64,000 nt of DNA from CAIQJJ01 sp964606085 (GCA_964606085.1 CAZSFD010000002.1:87040-151039), one strand, 5' to 3'. Positions 17,956 through 26,843 are shown, numbered from the stretch's first letter. Numbers and translations: made by a program. The notes: a model not told the origin generated them from the letters alone.

Positions 17956-19482
17956 AATCGCCGGGATAATCAGCGTGACGCGCGTGCCGCTATTGTATTC
18001 GCTCTGTACGGTGATGCCATATTGCCGGCCATAATACAAGCGGATGCGCTTGTTGACATTGCCGATACCGAAGCCGCTTTCCAGGCGGATATCGCCCGAA
18101 TCGTCGGCCAATTCGGCGCGTAACTGCGCCAGCTTTTCAGGCGTGAACCCGATGCCATCATCTTCCACTTCCAGCATCACTTCATTTTCACCGCCGGGCC
18201 GGGCGCGGATGATGATAGTGCCGCCCTGGCGCTTGTTTTTGATGCCGTGGTAGAGGGCATTTTCGACCAGCGGCTGCAAGACCAGCTTGAGAACGGTGTA
18301 ATCCCGCACCGCGGGGCTAACGTCAATTCGATAGTTCATAATGTCGCGGTAGCGCATTTTCTGGATCGTCAGGTAGCTGCGCACGCGTTCGATCTCCTCG
18401 CCAATGGTGATCCAATCCTGGCCTTTGCTCAGACTGATGCGGAAGAAGCTCGATAAGGCCCCCACGATTTCCACAATCTGCTCAGTCCTTTGCGCTTCCG
18501 CCATCCAGATGATCGTATCGAGGGTGTTGTACAGAAAGTGGGGGTTGATCTGCGCTTGCAAGGCGCGCAATTCGGCCTTTTTCAGGTTTTCCTGCTCCTT
18601 TACTTTGGCATCCAACAGTTCGCGAATTTTACCGATCATAATGTTGAAGCTCATGCCCAGTTCGGTGATTTCGTCCACGTTTGCGCTGTTGACCAGGGCT
18701 TGCAGGTCATTTTTGGTGATGGTGGTGGTCACGTCGTGCAGTTTCTTGATCGGCGTGTAGATGCTGCGCGACAGTTCCCAGGCCGCCGCCACCGAAAACG
18801 CCACCGCCACCAGCATCATCATCGCCGCGATAAACGACCAGCGCACGAAACCCTGGCGCATCTCCTGATATTGCCCTTCCGTGCGGCGTACCTCGTACAG
18901 GGCATACTCCTGCACGGCCTGTTCGACGATACTGCTGGCAAACCAGATATCTTCGAGTACTTTTTCGTTTTCGGCGGCGGTGCTGTGGCTGGCAATTTGT
19001 GTGCCCATCTGGTTGACGTATTCGATCAGCGTCTGCATCGAGCGTTGCGCCACTTCGAGTTTCATCTGCGCCCGGTGTGAGTTGGTGTTGGCCTTCATGC
19101 GAGCCATCTGATCCATAACATCCTGAATGATTTCGTATTGCCGGCCCTCGCTGAAATTGGTTTTCCCAGCCACGATCTTCCAGATTTCCGTATCAATTTC
19201 GGGTTTGATGCTGCCGCTGATGCTATTGGCAGTAGTGATATTCGAGATGATCGCATCGTATTGGCGGCTGTAACTGAGCATTTGCAGCATTAACGCCATG
19301 CTGCTGGCGCCCATCAGCACAATCACGATGCCCAAGGAGAGCAAAATTTTGGCGCGAATAGACAGGTTGAGACGAGCAAACAAATCAGCCAGCTTGCCAA
19401 AGGCCCGGCGCGGCGTTCGGCGAATTTGCGCAAAAGGCCAATTCTCATCCCAGGGGGTGCTGTTGAGCTTCGGGTCACTCAT
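17941..19482 (-). CDS. sensor histidine kinase, LytS/YesM type
   Basis: A 513-residue membrane kinase. Two membrane helices (about 44-66 and 214-236) flank an extracytoplasmic region of about 150 residues. A HAMP segment follows, then the His_kinase motif LRALQAQINPHFLYNTLD with H315, and an ATPase domain with LVLQPLVENALYHGI, EDDGIGF and GFGIGNVNKRI. The YesN-like regulator gene precedes it with a 4-bp overlap, and a VOC and a sugar-binding-protein gene follow. It most likely senses extracellular sugar, perhaps through that binding protein, and controls the transporter operon. Its final residues come from a repeated palindrome. Confidence 0.95.
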   Translation of the reverse strand: MSDPKLNSTPWDENWPFAQIRRTPRRAFGKLADLFARLNLSIRAKILLSLGIVIVLMGASSMALMLQMLSYSRQYDAIISNITTANSISGSIKPEIDTEIWKIVAGKTNFSEGRQYEIIQDVMDQMARMKANTNSHRAQMKLEVAQRSMQTLIEYVNQMGTQIASHSTAAENEKVLEDIWFASSIVEQAVQEYALYEVRRTEGQYQEMRQGFVRWSFIAAMMMLVAVAFSVAAAWELSRSIYTPIKKLHDVTTTITKNDLQALVNSANVDEITELGMSFNIMIGKIRELLDAKVKEQENLKKAELRALQAQINPHFLYNTLDTIIWMAEAQRTEQIVEIVGALSSFFRISLSKGQDWITIGEEIERVRSYLTIQKMRYRDIMNYRIDVSPAVRDYTVLKLVLQPLVENALYHGIKNKRQGGTIIIRARPGGENEVMLEVEDDGIGFTPEKLAQLRAELADDSGDIRLESGFGIGNVNKRIRLYYGRQYGITVQSEYNSGTRVTLIIPAIVGQN

Positions 19483-21050
19483 AGCTGGCTCCTGTAGGCC
19501 TGCGCCCGAAATTCAGTGGGCGTTAACCCCGTGACCTTGTGAAAGACCGAACTGAAATAATGGGCATCGTTATAGCCCACCCGGTAGGCAATTTCGGCTG
19601 TTTTGAGCTGGCTGGTACGCAGCAGTTCTTTGGCTTTTTGGATGCGAAATTCGGTCAGGCATTCCTTGAAATTCTGGCCGGCCTCCTGGCTGAAAATGGC
19701 GCTGAAGTGGCTGGGGCTAAGATTGACCTGGGCGGCCACATCGCCCAGGGATAAATCAGATTTGTCGTAATGAAGGGCAATGTATTCCCTGGCCTGTTGC
19801 ACCAGCCCGCGATAAGGGCTTTTGTGCGGGCCGTCGCGAAAGGCCAGGGCTTTGTGGAGAATGCCAAAGGCCCGTTCTTTGAGTTGTTCGATTGTGGTCA
19901 TTTCAGCCGAAACAAGCGCCAGCGCGTTTAATTGGGGAATGGTTTCCGCCACATCGCCGCCCAATTCGCCAATCAGGCGGGCAGCGGATAAGACAATTTC
20001 CACCAGGATGTAGTGCCTGACATACGGCATGCGTAAAACACGTTCGCCTATCGGCTGCAAGCACGAGGCGAAAAACGAGTCAAATTCTGCCATCGTCCCG
20101 CAGCGCAGAAATTGTTCCAGGGCAGTTCTATCCATTGCCAGCAGTTCTTCTGGAAAGGAAGCGCTTTCGCCAGGCCGGGCTTGCAAACTCATCAACGCTT
20201 CCACAAAAGACTGGTGAATATCGGTCAGGCGGTTCTTCACCTGGCCGGAGCCGATCTGGAGCCGGTAGCGGGTCTTTGCGGCCAGATCGTGAATGGATTG
20301 CGCCAGCCGTTGGCGTCCCTCCGCCAGGAATTCGGGCGCGTTGCTCTTCAACAGCAGCACCAGCTCTTCCCAATCTTTTTGCAACAGGAAGATATCAGGA
20401 TCGTCATCGGCCAGCTTGGAAACGCTTTTCAGGATTTCTTTGTATTCTGCATAGTCGAACTGCTCCGAACGGTCGCCCAGTTCGGCTTTGATCAGCAGCA
20501 CCTGGTAGCAGCGGGCCACCAAATCCATGCCCAGCGATTGGCTCTGTTCGAGCGCCTGGCTGGGCGAAATAGCACCCACCACCAGCCTGAGCAGCAGTTT
20601 TTCGCGCAGCAACGCCTGGCTTTCGGCCACCTGGGCCTCCAACCTTTGCCGGGCCTGCAACTCCTTTTGTTCGGCATCCAATTGGGCAGCCAGCTTGTGC
20701 AAGACGCGGTTAAGGTCATTCACCGTTACCGGCTTGAGCAGGTATTCCGTCACGCCAATTTCAATGGCCTGCTGGGCATACTCGAACTCATCGTGCCCGC
20801 TCAAGATGACAATCTTGACCCCTGGCATGCGTTCGCGGAGTATTTTGCTCAGTTGCAGGCCATCCATGAAGGGCATCTTGATGTCGGTGATCACCACCTG
20901 GGGCTGGGCAGCCTGGATCAGCGGCAAGGCCATTTCGCCATCGGAGGCTTCGCCGCAGAAGGCAAAACCGCTGTCTTGCCATTTGACCCTGTCGCGTATC
21001 CCCTCACGCGTAACGATTTCGTCTTCAACCAAAAAAGCCTTGTAAACCAT
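19479..21050 (-). CDS. YesN-type response regulator with AraC DNA-binding domain
   Basis: A 523-residue regulator. The receiver domain starts MVYKAFLVEDEIVTREGI and has acceptor D56 in VVITDIKMPFMDG and K in EYLLKPVTV. A long helical middle region follows, then a C-terminal AraC-type HTH (LSLGDVAAQVNLSPSHFSAI and VGYNDAHYFSSVFHKVTG). Together with the overlapping kinase gene it forms a classic sugar-responsive YesMN system, probably activating the adjacent transport genes. I chose the start at 21050, the normal receiver start; an upstream in-frame ATG would add unconserved residues. Confidence 0.94.
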   Translation of the reverse strand: MVYKAFLVEDEIVTREGIRDRVKWQDSGFAFCGEASDGEMALPLIQAAQPQVVITDIKMPFMDGLQLSKILRERMPGVKIVILSGHDEFEYAQQAIEIGVTEYLLKPVTVNDLNRVLHKLAAQLDAEQKELQARQRLEAQVAESQALLREKLLLRLVVGAISPSQALEQSQSLGMDLVARCYQVLLIKAELGDRSEQFDYAEYKEILKSVSKLADDDPDIFLLQKDWEELVLLLKSNAPEFLAEGRQRLAQSIHDLAAKTRYRLQIGSGQVKNRLTDIHQSFVEALMSLQARPGESASFPEELLAMDRTALEQFLRCGTMAEFDSFFASCLQPIGERVLRMPYVRHYILVEIVLSAARLIGELGGDVAETIPQLNALALVSAEMTTIEQLKERAFGILHKALAFRDGPHKSPYRGLVQQAREYIALHYDKSDLSLGDVAAQVNLSPSHFSAIFSQEAGQNFKECLTEFRIQKAKELLRTSQLKTAEIAYRVGYNDAHYFSSVFHKVTGLTPTEFRAQAYRSQL

Positions 21051-21134
21051 ATTGGTCTGCCTCTCAAACCTGTTGCCCGTTGGGTTTCCCTGGGCGGAGA
21101 ACATTCGCATCCCCGGCGGATCGAACTTGATACA

Positions 21135-21140
21135 ATTATA
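21135..21140 (-). promoter_or_regulatory. possible -10 box for the regulator/kinase operon
   Basis: TATAAT on the minus strand, 85 bp upstream of the regulator ATG, in the gap to the divergent glycosyltransferase gene. There is no clear -35 element. Confidence 0.35.
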
Positions 21141-21229
21141 CGGCGCTAATTCAGGAAATCCTTGCTTTATGTGCAAGGGGTTCGCGGGTCAGGCACAGAT
21201 AGCCGGGTGTGTCTTCGGCTACCTTACGC

Positions 21230-21235
21230 TATAAT
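21230..21235 (+). promoter_or_regulatory. -10 box implying leaderless transcription of the glycosyltransferase gene
   Basis: TATAAT ends 7 bp before the ATG at 21243, so a normal start point falls on or one base before the A of the start codon. There is no Shine-Dalgarno sequence between the box and the ATG. No strong -35 hexamer is visible. Confidence 0.5.
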
Positions 21236-21242
21236 TCGAGAC

Positions 21243-22409
21243 ATGCGCATTGGTATGATGTTGGATACCTACAAGCCTTACATCAGCGGCGTTACCAACG
21301 CCGTCTCGCTGCTCAAACGCGCCCTCGAAGCGCTCGACCATCAGGTGTACATCTTCACCTTTGGCGGCCTGGACTACACCGACGACGAAGCACGCGTCAT
21401 CCGTTCGCCCGGCGTGCCGCTCACCAAAGAAGGATACACCATGGGCCTGCGCTACACGCTCAAAGCCCGGCGCATGTTATATCGCATGGATGTCGTTCAC
21501 GTCCACCACCCCTTCCTGAGCGGCTCGCTGGCGCTGCGCTACTGCCGCCCGATGGGCATTCCCATCGTCTGCACCAACCACACCCGCTACGATCTCTACG
21601 CCAAGGTGTATCTGCCCTTTGTGCCGCAAGATGTGGCGGACAAAATGCTGCAAGTGTATCTCTCTTCGTTCTACAAAGATTGCAACCTCGTCATCACACC
21701 CTCGGCGGGGATGCGGGATGTGTTGAATGCCCTGAAAATAAATGCCCCCATCGAAGTGATCCCCAACGGCGTAGATTTGCAGCCCTTCCGCCAGGTGCAA
21801 CAACCCATCCCGCGCACCCAATTTGGGTTTTCTGACCAGGATACCGTGTTGATCTGTGTCGGGCGGGTCAGCAAAGAAAAAAACGTCGCGGCGCTGCTCT
21901 CGGCATTTGAATATATCGCCCCCGCCGTGCCGTCCTGCCGGCTGCTGATCGTCGGAGACGGCCCCGAACGCGACGACCTGATCCGCCAGGTGAGCGAACA
22001 TCAACTGGCAGACAAGGTGCACTTCACCGGCCTGGTGGCGTACGACCAATTGCCCGGCTACCTGGCCGCCGCCGACGCCTTCATCACCGCCTCGGTCACC
22101 GAAGTCCACCCGCTGACGGTGATCGAAGCCATGGCCGCCGGCCTGCCCGTCATTGGCATTCATTCGCCTGGCATCAGCGACACGGTCGAACACGAATGCA
22201 GCGGCTTGCTGGCAAAAGATGAGGACGAACTGCCCGATCACATCCTGCGCATCGTGCGCGACCCGGCTGGCCGCCGCCAAATGGCCGAATGCGCCCGTCG
22301 TATGGCCGAGGTTTATTCCATTCAGCGCAACGCCCAGGCCATCCTCACCCATTACGAAACCCTGGTTGCCCAGCGCGACGCCGTAGAAACCCGGACGGGA
22401 AGCCGATGA
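21243..22409 (+). CDS. glycosyltransferase family 4 (GT-B)
   Basis: A 388-residue retaining glycosyltransferase that moves a sugar from a nucleotide donor to an acceptor at the inner membrane face. The N-terminal Rossmann half has GMMLDTYKPYISGVTNAV and VVHVHHPFLSG. The C-terminal half has VIPNGVDLQPF, VGRVSKEKN, RLLIVGDGPERDDL and the donor-site E-x7-E in TEVHPLTVIEAMAAG. It resembles glycolipid synthases such as mannosyl- or glucosyl-diacylglycerol transferases, but the acceptor is unknown. I chose the ATG at 21243 from the conserved start and the TATAAT box. Its stop overlaps the yraN start by 4 bp. Confidence 0.93.
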   Translation: MRIGMMLDTYKPYISGVTNAVSLLKRALEALDHQVYIFTFGGLDYTDDEARVIRSPGVPLTKEGYTMGLRYTLKARRMLYRMDVVHVHHPFLSGSLALRYCRPMGIPIVCTNHTRYDLYAKVYLPFVPQDVADKMLQVYLSSFYKDCNLVITPSAGMRDVLNALKINAPIEVIPNGVDLQPFRQVQQPIPRTQFGFSDQDTVLICVGRVSKEKNVAALLSAFEYIAPAVPSCRLLIVGDGPERDDLIRQVSEHQLADKVHFTGLVAYDQLPGYLAAADAFITASVTEVHPLTVIEAMAAGLPVIGIHSPGISDTVEHECSGLLAKDEDELPDHILRIVRDPAGRRQMAECARRMAEVYSIQRNAQAILTHYETLVAQRDAVETRTGSR

Positions 22410-22777
22410 ACAGCACGCACCGCCAAAACCTGGCGCGCTGGGGCGAAGCCCTGGCCGCCGAAACCCTCACCCGCCAGGGCTACCAGGTGATCGCCCGCAA
22501 TGTGCGCACCCCGCATGGCGAACTCGACCTGGTGACACGCCAGGCCAGCACGACCGTCTTCGTCGAGGTCAAAACCCGCGCCAGCACGTCTTTTGGCCTG
22601 CCCGAAGAAGCGGTCACGCGCACCAAGCAAGCCCACCTGCTCGCCTCGGCTCAACACTACTTGCAAAATCACCCCACCCTCGATGGCGACTGGCGCATAG
22701 ATGTCATTGCCATTCGCCGCCTACCCGACCAACCACCCGAGATCGTTCATTTCAAGTCCGTAATCAGGGAGCAATAA
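22406..22777 (+). CDS. yraN: YraN family protein (UPF0102, endonuclease-like)
   Basis: A 123-residue protein of the UPF0102 family, a restriction-endonuclease-like fold whose cellular role is not settled. It shows NLARWGEALAAETLTRQGYQV, the nuclease core HGELDLVTRQASTTVFVEVKTR with the D...E-x-K triad, and ITRTKQ-like basic residues (TRTKQAHLL). It overlaps the glycosyltransferase gene by 4 bp (ATGA) and is followed by miaA after a C/T-rich tract. Confidence 0.92.
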   Translation: MNSTHRQNLARWGEALAAETLTRQGYQVIARNVRTPHGELDLVTRQASTTVFVEVKTRASTSFGLPEEAVTRTKQAHLLASAQHYLQNHPTLDGDWRIDVIAIRRLPDQPPEIVHFKSVIREQ

Positions 22778-22795
22778 GCAGGGGTCACAGAAATC

Positions 22796-22846
22796 CTGCC
22801 CCTTACCACCTGCTCCCTGCCCCTTGCCACCTGCCCCCTTGTCCCC
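22796..22846. repeat. C/T-rich tract of CCTGCCCC/CCACCTG repeats
   Basis: Low-complexity sequence between yraN and miaA made of CCTGCCCC, CCACCTG and CTCCCTG units, on the same strand sense as the tracts at 4979-5022 and 57831-57893. It covers the possible miaA start codons and makes the start hard to place. Confidence 0.6.
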
Positions 22847-23798
22847 CAATCCCCTCATCGTCCTCGTTGGCCCCACCGCCGTCGGCAAAACCGAAATCGC
22901 CATCCAACTCGCCCATCGGCTGGATGCCGAAATCGTCTCTGCCGATTCGCGCCTGTTTTACCGCGGCATGGATATCGGCACAGCCAAGCCCAGCCCCAGC
23001 GAAATGGCCGGCGTGCCGCATCACCTGATTGACGTGGCCGAACCCGATGACACCTGGAGCCTGGCGCGCTTTCAACAGGCGGCGCAGCGCTGCATCGCCG
23101 ACATCCACCAGCGCGGCAAACTGCCTCTGCTGGTGGGCGGCAGCGGCCAATATGTGCACGCAGTGATCGAAGGCTGGTCGCCGCCGCCTGCCGCCCCCGA
23201 CCCACGCCTGCGCGAGGCGCTCACCGCCTGGGCAGCGCAGGTCGGCCCGGCGGGGCTGCACGAACGGCTGGCCCACCTCGATCCGCAAGCCGCGGGCAGC
23301 ATAGATGCCCGCAACCTCCGCCGCACTGTGCGCGCCCTCGAAGTGATCCTCGCCACCGGTCAGCGCTTCTCCGAGCAGCGTCAACGCACCGCCGCCCCCT
23401 ATGATTTGCTGATCCTGGGATTAACCCGCCCACGCCCCGAACTGTACGCCCGCATAGACGCCCGCATCACGGCCATGTTCGCCGCCGGTTTTGTAGACGA
23501 AGTGCGTAATCTGCTGGACAAAGGCTATTCGCCCGATTTACCCACCCTGTCTGCCATCGGCTATCAGCAAGTGTGCGCCCACCTGCGCGGCGAAATGAGC
23601 CTCGACGAAGTCACCATGCTGATGAAGCGCCTTACCCGCCAATTCGTGCGCCGCCAGGCCAACTGGTTCAAAGCCGACGACCGGCAAATACGCTGGTTTA
23701 CCGCCCACGAAACGGTGGCCGACCACATGGAAGAAGTCATCCGCGCCTGGCAAGCGCAGTGCCGCCAGGCAGATAACCTGGGTATAATCACCCCATGA
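22839..23798 (+). CDS. miaA: tRNA dimethylallyltransferase MiaA
   Basis: MiaA adds a dimethylallyl group to N6 of A37 in tRNAs reading UNN codons. The P-loop LIVLVGPTAVGKTEIA sits at the N terminus, followed by VSADSRLFYRGMDIGTAKPS, VGGSGQYVHAVIEG, and the C-terminal tRNA-binding VRRQANWFKAD segment. Length is about 319 residues, normal for the family. No ATG is available; TTG codons at 22839 or 22824 are the candidates because the region is a C/T-rich tract. The L,D-transpeptidase gene downstream overlaps by 4 bp and also seems to have its own promoter inside the miaA end. Confidence 0.94.
   Translation: MSPNPLIVLVGPTAVGKTEIAIQLAHRLDAEIVSADSRLFYRGMDIGTAKPSPSEMAGVPHHLIDVAEPDDTWSLARFQQAAQRCIADIHQRGKLPLLVGGSGQYVHAVIEGWSPPPAAPDPRLREALTAWAAQVGPAGLHERLAHLDPQAAGSIDARNLRRTVRALEVILATGQRFSEQRQRTAAPYDLLILGLTRPRPELYARIDARITAMFAAGFVDEVRNLLDKGYSPDLPTLSAIGYQQVCAHLRGEMSLDEVTMLMKRLTRQFVRRQANWFKADDRQIRWFTAHETVADHMEEVIRAWQAQCRQADNLGIITP
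23783..23788 (+). promoter_or_regulatory. -10 box inside the miaA end, implying a leaderless L,D-transpeptidase mRNA
   Basis: TATAAT is followed by six bases and then the ATG at 23795. A standard start seven bases after the box falls exactly on the A of the ATG. The box lies in the last codons of miaA. Confidence 0.5.
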
Positions 23799-24877
23799 CA
23801 CTCTCGCGCCGAAAATTCCTCCAACTGGGGGCAGCCGCGCTGGGCGGCCTGCTGTTGCCGCGCCGCCAAAGCAACCCGGCTTTGCCGCGCCCGCCCTTCC
23901 CGGCGGCTCAAGATGACGCCGAATATCCCACCGGCGAGGTGGGCCGCGTGGCGGCGAAATCTATCAGCATCTTCAAAGAACCCGATCCCGATAGTGAAAC
24001 GGTCGGCTACCGCTTCTTCGATGAGATGCTCAATATTTACTACGAAGTGCAGGGCGAAAAGCCGGTTTACAACAAGCTCTGGTATCGCGTATGGGGTGGA
24101 TATGCGCACAGCGGCTATGTTCAGCGGGTGAAAGTGCGCTTCAACACCCCGCTCAGCACCGTTTCCAACGCCGGGCAATTGTGCGAAGTGACCGTGCCAT
24201 ACACTCAAATCTACCGCTACGACCGCTGGAATGGCTGGCAGGCCTTCAATAAAATTTATTACATGACCACCCATTGGGCCGTCGGCATAGACCAGGGGCC
24301 AGACGGCCAAGCCTGGTATCGGGTATACGATGAACTGCTCGAACTGGAATATCATGTCCCCGCCATGCACTTGCGCCCCGTACCCGACGACGAACTGGCC
24401 CCACTCTCGCCCGATGTGCCCAAAGAAGAAAAGCTGATCGAAATCAGCCTGCAAGAACAAACCTTGAAGGCTTTCGAGGGTGAGAAGTTGATTCTGGAAA
24501 CTCGCATCTCGTCAGGCATTCCCGGCCAGGGTGGAGAAGGGGCAATCCCTTCGGCCACGCCACAGGGCTGGTTCAACGTGTCATCGAAGATGCCCTCCAA
24601 ACACATGGGGAATGCCGTGTTGACCGGCGCGCCAAACGTTTACACCCTGCCTGGCGTACCCTGGACAAGTTTCTTTCTCAGCCCGCCCGGCTATGCCATT
24701 CACGGCACCTACTGGCACAATAATTTCGGCATCCGCATGAGCCACGGCTGCGTGAATATGACCAGCGAACTGGCCAAGTGGATTTTCCGTTGGACCGACC
24801 CCAAGTTAATCCCCCCCGTGGTCGAACGCGCCCAATGGGAAATGCGCGGCTACGGCACGCGCGTGCATATCATTTGA
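23795..24877 (+). CDS. Tat-exported L,D-transpeptidase (YkuD domain), copy 1
   Basis: A 360-residue enzyme predicted to cross-link peptidoglycan or attach proteins to it. The N terminus MTLSRRKFLQLGAAALGG is a Tat signal (SRRKFLQ). The middle region carries SH3-like segments (YVQRVKVRFN, WYRVYDELLELEYHV). The C-terminal YkuD domain has IEISLQEQTLKAFEGEKL and the catalytic HGTYWHNNFG...SHGCVNM with the nucleophile cysteine. It overlaps miaA by 4 bp. A related enzyme is encoded two genes downstream, which suggests a cell-envelope role in a bacterium with a non-standard wall. Confidence 0.92.
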   Translation: MTLSRRKFLQLGAAALGGLLLPRRQSNPALPRPPFPAAQDDAEYPTGEVGRVAAKSISIFKEPDPDSETVGYRFFDEMLNIYYEVQGEKPVYNKLWYRVWGGYAHSGYVQRVKVRFNTPLSTVSNAGQLCEVTVPYTQIYRYDRWNGWQAFNKIYYMTTHWAVGIDQGPDGQAWYRVYDELLELEYHVPAMHLRPVPDDELAPLSPDVPKEEKLIEISLQEQTLKAFEGEKLILETRISSGIPGQGGEGAIPSATPQGWFNVSSKMPSKHMGNAVLTGAPNVYTLPGVPWTSFFLSPPGYAIHGTYWHNNFGIRMSHGCVNMTSELAKWIFRWTDPKLIPPVVERAQWEMRGYGTRVHII

Positions 24878-24898
24878 TTTCCCGCCAGCGGTTTCGAC

Positions 24899-24941
24899 GG
24901 CGAACTTCGTTCGCCAAACTACGTTCGCCGAACGAAGTTTG
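24899..24941. repeat. pair of GAACTTCGTTC-type palindromes
   Basis: GGCGAACTTCGTTCGCC at 24899-24915 is self-complementary, and 24915-24941 forms a second near-perfect 27-bp palindrome with arms beginning CAAACT. They lie between the L,D-transpeptidase and methyltransferase genes. No T-run follows, so they look more like interspersed repeats than a terminator. Confidence 0.6.
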
Positions 24942-24991
24942 CCCGCTCAACCAACGCCGGTCGAGACCACAGTCATCCAGCAAACCTACCC

Positions 24992-25786
24992 ATGCCCACC
25001 AATAGCTTTTTACGCGACCACCAATACCGCAATGCGGCCAACCTCAATGCCCGCATCCAAATCCACGTCCGCTTTGGCACCAACAAACACAACTGGTATC
25101 AATGGGTGCTGGATCATTTCGATCTGCCGCCGCAGGCGCATCTGCTCGAATTGGGCTGCGGGCAGGGCAATTTGTGGCGCAACAACCAGGGGCGCTACCC
25201 GGCCGGCTGGCAAATCACCTGTTCTGATTTCTCGCCCGGCATGTTGGATGAAGCACGCGCTAATTTGCCCGAGGGCAATTTTGCCTTCAAGGTGATCAAC
25301 GCCGAAGACATCCCCTTTGCAGAGGCCAGCCTGGATGCCGTGATCGCCAATCACATGATCTACCACATACCCGACCGACCCAAAGCGCTGGGCGAAATTC
25401 GGCGTGTGCTGCGGCCCGGCGGCAAGCTCTACGCCGCCACCAACGGCGAAGAACACATGGATGAACTGTACAGCCTGAGCGCGCAGGCTGGCGTAGATTT
25501 ACGCCAGCAGCGCCGCGCCCTGGGCGTATTCAACTTCAACCTGGCCAACGGCAGCGAGCAGTTGGCGGCCCACTTCTCCCACATCGAACGGTACGATTAC
25601 CCCGATGAACTGGTCATCACCGAGGCCGAAGCACTGGTAGACTACATTCTGTCTATGCAATCGGCCATCGGAGCAATCACAGGTGAACAAATCGAGCGCT
25701 TGCGGCGTTTGCTGGAAAACGAAATTGCCACACATGGGGCAATTCGCATCCGTAAAAGCACAGGACTTTTTATAGCAAGCCGATGA
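24992..25786 (+). CDS. class I SAM-dependent methyltransferase, substrate unknown
   Basis: A 264-residue UbiE/BioC-like methyltransferase. Motif I LLELGCGQGNLW is followed by TCSDFSPGMLDEA (acidic SAM-ribose contact), NAEDIPFAEASLDAVIANHMIYH and RRVLRPGGKLYAAT. There is no signal peptide. It sits between two L,D-transpeptidase genes and its stop overlaps the second one by 4 bp. A link to envelope or small-molecule modification is possible but not shown by sequence. Confidence 0.87.
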   Translation: MPTNSFLRDHQYRNAANLNARIQIHVRFGTNKHNWYQWVLDHFDLPPQAHLLELGCGQGNLWRNNQGRYPAGWQITCSDFSPGMLDEARANLPEGNFAFKVINAEDIPFAEASLDAVIANHMIYHIPDRPKALGEIRRVLRPGGKLYAATNGEEHMDELYSLSAQAGVDLRQQRRALGVFNFNLANGSEQLAAHFSHIERYDYPDELVITEAEALVDYILSMQSAIGAITGEQIERLRRLLENEIATHGAIRIRKSTGLFIASR

Positions 25787-26820
25787 ACACACCCCTTTCT
25801 CGCCGCAAATTTCTCAAACTCAGCGCCGCGGCCCTGGCCGCCCTGGCGCTGCCTAAGCTCGACCCGCCCGACGATCTGCTGCCCCCGGTTACCCCGCCGC
25901 GCCTGGGCCGCGTCACCCTCGAAATGATCCGCTATCATGGCTACCCCTATTCCGATAGCGTGCGCAAGGGCTGGCTGTACCGCGACCAGGTGTTGGAACT
26001 GCTCGAAGAAGTAGATTCTGACGACCCGGGTGTGCGCAAAAAGCGCTGGTATCGCATTGATAAAGGATACGTTCACAGCGCATACGTCCAGCGCGTGGAA
26101 GAAAATTACAACGCGCCGGTGGCCAACCTGCCCGCAGCGCGTGTCTTGGGTGAAATCACGCTGCCGTACGCCCAAAGCTATCGGCGCGTGGGCGATGAAT
26201 GGCAACCGCTTTATCGTCTCTACTTCGGCTCGCTGCATTGGATCACCGGCTACGATCACATCGAGGGCCAGGCAGCCTACCAAATTTACGATTTCGATGT
26301 CAATGCGACCTACTACGTCCGTGCCACGTCCGTGCGTCTGATTGACCCGGCGGAATATGCCGCCACATCGCCCCAAACGCCACGCGACGAAAAGCGCATC
26401 GTCGTCTCCATCCGCAAGCAAACCCTGACCGCCTACGAAGGCGAGCGGCCCGTGTTGAAGTCGAAAGTATCCACCGGGGTCAGCACACGCCAGAAAGAAG
26501 GCGAACTACCCACTGAAACCCCCGTCGGCGATTTTCGCATTCGCAAGAAATGTCCTACCGTCCACATGGGCAACGGCAATCTCACCAGCGACATTTTGGC
26601 CTACGAACTACCCGGCGTTCCGTGGGTGATGTTCTTCGACCCCAACGGCGTGGCGCTGCACGGCTGTTACTGGCACGATAATTTCGGCTCGCGCATGAGC
26701 CACGGCTGCGTCAACCTGCCCAACGATGTGGCCCAATGGCTTTACCGCTGGACAGACCCGGTCTGCGGCGATGACTGGTACACCACCGGCGAGGGAACCC
26801 ATATTCGAGTGGAAGCGTGA
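25783..26820 (+). CDS. Tat-exported L,D-transpeptidase (YkuD domain), copy 2
   Basis: A 345-residue paralogue of the enzyme at 23795. MNTPLSRRKFLKLSAAALAAL is a Tat signal. It has the same order of SH3-like segments (GYVHSAYVQRVEENYNAPV) and YkuD domain (RIVVSIRKQTLTAYEGERPV). The catalytic region is LHGCYWHDNFGSRMSHGCVNLP, with the nucleophile cysteine in SHGC. The start overlaps the methyltransferase stop by 4 bp. The two copies differ enough to suggest old duplication and perhaps different acceptors. Confidence 0.92.
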   Translation: MNTPLSRRKFLKLSAAALAALALPKLDPPDDLLPPVTPPRLGRVTLEMIRYHGYPYSDSVRKGWLYRDQVLELLEEVDSDDPGVRKKRWYRIDKGYVHSAYVQRVEENYNAPVANLPAARVLGEITLPYAQSYRRVGDEWQPLYRLYFGSLHWITGYDHIEGQAAYQIYDFDVNATYYVRATSVRLIDPAEYAATSPQTPRDEKRIVVSIRKQTLTAYEGERPVLKSKVSTGVSTRQKEGELPTETPVGDFRIRKKCPTVHMGNGNLTSDILAYELPGVPWVMFFDPNGVALHGCYWHDNFGSRMSHGCVNLPNDVAQWLYRWTDPVCGDDWYTTGEGTHIRVEA

Positions 26821-26843
26821 GCGGTTGTAGCGCAAAAGAGAGT

